Below are positions 29,905-31,274 of a stretch of DNA of 31,274 nt, piece by piece. The notes beneath the pieces were generated by a model. It was not told the DNA's origin. It worked only from the letters and a program-made list of their open reading frames with translations, and ran no database searches. Position 1 is the stretch's first letter. Each line of letters starts with the position of its first letter. The stretch is from Micractinium sp. NFX-FRZ (taxonomy: Eukaryota; Chlorophyta; Trebouxiophyceae; Chlorellales; Chlorellaceae). The position numbers were made by a program, and so were the translations under genes. The stretch lies in NCBI GenBank assembly GCA_029339195.1, contig JAPTJF010000601.1, positions 1 through 31,274 of the forward strand. The letters are read 5' to 3'.

Positions 29905-30001
29905 CCTACCTGGGTGTTAAGCCGCTCTGACCCCCTCAGTCCCTCTGTTATGTTGTAAGGAACAATAATATCTAAATTTGATAGCTTAACACCCAGGTAG
30001 G
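29905..30001. repeat. 18-bp perfect inverted repeat with 61-base spacer
   Basis: CCTACCTGGGTGTTAAGC at 29905-29922 is the exact reverse complement of 29984-30001. The spacer is AT-rich against a GC-rich background. The 97-base element could be a small foldback/MITE-like element, a termination hairpin or a structured RNA. No target-site duplication is evident by eye. Confidence 0.85.
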
Positions 30002-30034
30002 ATAGGGGTTTAGACATGGATCATGACCCCTATC
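30001..30034. repeat. 9-bp inverted repeat next to the larger one
   Basis: GATAGGGGT (30001-30009) pairs with ACCCCTATC (30026-30034) around a 16-base loop that contains CATGGATCATG. It abuts the right arm of the 18-bp inverted repeat, making a compound hairpin region. Confidence 0.75.
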
Positions 30035-30712
30035 CCGTCAGCAGGTGAGCCCACCCCCTCTGGAGTGGCCGAGTCCCCCGCTTACGGCGGGACCGCGGCC
30101 ACGCTCCGCGGTGAGAGATTGGCGTCCCGTATGGCGATCAAACTCCCTCAATACAACGTGCATGATGTTTACGCACCGAGAGCTCGCTCGCACCCCTCCC
30201 CGGCCGTATGGCTCTTGGGGAGGAGTCCCCTCCAAGGCCAGCTCCAGCCATTGTGCTCGTGATAGAGCAGCGATGTCTGCCGCAAATTGAGGGATCGCCC
30301 GGTCGGGAGCGGCGCTCGTACTTACTCGACGGCCCTGCCAGGCTGGCGCCGCCGGCGGCAGTTGGCCAAGGGGCACCTTCCTGCCAAGTGTCCATACAGG
30401 CTCCGGGCCGGCTCTTCATGGCTCATCCCCATCCCATTTCCGAACCATATTTGCGTGCATCACGAAGAAAGTTCTGGCTCGGGGCGCGACAAGAAGGGCT
30501 GCACCACGCGCCTGCACACTGGTAGAACCGGCGGGCGGGGCCCCTGGAAGCGGGGGCGACAGGGGCGCCGTGCGTGGGATCAAAAGCGTGTGCGCTGTGG
30601 CCTGCCTGCGCAGCCTCACTTGCATGCCAAGACAGCTCGTTAACCATGCATATGCCGAGTGAACTTCAATATCTTAATTAAGCGGCTGAAGGCCCAATCT
30701 TAAAGCTGGGGC

Positions 30713-30717
30713 TTACA
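30713..30717 (-). terminator. TGTAA polyadenylation signal of the tandem kinase gene
   Basis: TTACA on the plus strand (TGTAA on the minus) lies about 340 bases beyond the stop at 31055. Assigned from motif and position. Confidence 0.4.
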
Positions 30718-31054
30718 TAGCACGGCATAATTGGAGTGCAGCAGGGCACACAATTCAAGGAGCAAGTCATGCAAACAGTAACTCAAGCCGGAGAAACAGT
30801 TACGGGGGCACAGATATCGGGTTTTGCAAAGCAGGATCGGATGGGGGTGTGTGAGAGGAGGGGGACAGTGTGCACAGCGTGGCGCGGTGCAGGGGCAGAG
30901 CAGCTGCCTGGCGCACCCACCGCAAGGTGCACGTGCCGTGGGCTAACTGATGGGAGGATCAGGAAAGGAAGACAACAACGAATTAATGCAAATCTGGCTC
31001 ACGTGCTCTTTGTCGAAATACAGGAGAGGGCGCAGTGGTGGCGTCCGCAGGGGC

Positions 31055-31171
31055 TCAGCTGCCCGCTGCTGCGCTGGCAGGTGCCGCCTCAAATGGTATC
31101 ACCTGCACCGCCTCGCCAGGCACGGCTGTCGCCTCTGCTGCCCCTACCATTCGCACAACACTTGGGATGAA
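31055..31171 (-). CDS. Last exon of a second SnRK2-like kinase gene (continues past the right edge)
   Basis: A phase-0 terminal exon after a clean acceptor (TGCCCGCAG) encodes 38 residues and TGA. It begins FIPSVVRMVGAAEATAVPGE and goes on to VIPFEAAP. It lines up with the last exon of the upstream pseudokinase gene, LVPAVVQLIMDAEVAGQPGE then VAISFDASP, with the same phase, similar length and the same orientation. The family's C-terminal segment after the kinase domain is expected here. The kinase domain itself lies outside the window, so its activity cannot be judged. Confidence 0.65.
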   Translation of the reverse strand, partial: FIPSVVRMVGAAEATAVPGEAVQVIPFEAAPASAAAGS

Positions 31172-31274
31172 CTGCGGGCAGGCGGGGCGGGGAGAAAGGT
31201 GTGTGTGTGTATGTGAGGGGTCTGTATTGTATTGTTAATTGCATTGCGGGGAAACTTCAACGGTACGGCGATGG

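Larger units (their letters stand above)
28619..31054. other. Long region with no confidently assigned gene
   Basis: Lies between the 5' end of the pseudokinase gene and the stop of the tandem kinase gene. It must hold the pseudokinase promoter, perhaps missing 5' exons, and the 3' untranslated region of the second gene. From about 29200 on it becomes more AT-rich, with inverted repeats near 29905-30034. Reading frames here match nothing I recognise. Transposon-derived sequence is possible but unproven. Confidence 0.5.

Noticed and set aside
29808..30017. Minus-strand 69-codon frame across the inverted repeat
   Set aside because: It is formed by the repeat arms and spacer; no family resemblance, no splice context.
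30038..30376. Minus-strand 112-codon frame
   Set aside because: No recognisable motif and no splice partners; could be transposon debris but nothing supports it.
1..31274. CRISPR arrays, prophage, insertion sequences, tRNA or rRNA genes
   Set aside because: No spaced repeats, transposase or integrase motifs, or tRNA-like TFC-arm sequences were seen; the gene structures are eukaryotic.

Overview
The window looks like nuclear DNA of a GC-rich green alga, most likely a chlorophyte of the Chlorella / trebouxiophyte kind. It is GC-rich throughout. Genes are cut into many short exons by GT-AG and GC-AG introns. One gene is the chloroplast photosystem II assembly rubredoxin of phototrophs, and TGTAA motifs of the kind chlorophytes use for polyadenylation lie downstream of several stops. 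Nothing indicates operons, ribosome binding sites or CRISPR. No transcripts were available; every exon below was chosen by eye from splice consensus, reading phase and protein-family fit, and the phases close across each main gene except where stated.

Layout. (1) 1-72 is a pure G tract, probably an assembly edge. (2) 183-4172 (+) is the 3' part of a zinc-free quinone oxidoreductase of the MDR family, 10 exons. (3) 4710-6037 (-) is an orphan basic, probably nuclear protein, 3 exons. (4) 6473-11035 (+) is an IPI1/TEX10-like ribosome-biogenesis protein, 6 exons, divergent from gene 3. (5) 11670-19270 (-) is a receptor-like kinase with seven RCC1/CRINKLY4-type repeats, one transmembrane helix and a TKL kinase domain, 17 exons, with two candidate signal-peptide first exons. 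(6) 20250-23757 (+) is RBD1, a plastid PDZ-rubredoxin with a C-terminal membrane anchor, 10 exons. (7) 24682-28618 (-) is a SnRK2-like pseudokinase whose catalytic motifs are gone and which carries a one-base frameshift. (8) 31055-31171 (-) is the last exon of a related kinase gene that continues beyond the right edge, so 7 and 8 form a tandem pair. Genes alternate in divergent and convergent pairs. They belong to unrelated processes (redox metabolism, ribosome assembly, signalling, photosystem assembly), and I see no shared pathway.

The most striking signal is not a gene. At least 13 exon ends have a second, partial copy 51-204 bp away, always in direct orientation and always on the non-coding side (in the adjoining intron or the 3' flank). 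Copies range from identical (30 of 30 bases) to badly decayed (about 70 percent). Some keep a usable-looking splice acceptor that would give a premature stop. The simplest reading is recurrent short tandem duplication across exon-intron boundaries, tolerated because splicing still uses the outer site: a possible engine of intron growth and cryptic exons in this genome. Alongside it, 7 of about 51 modelled introns use GC donors.
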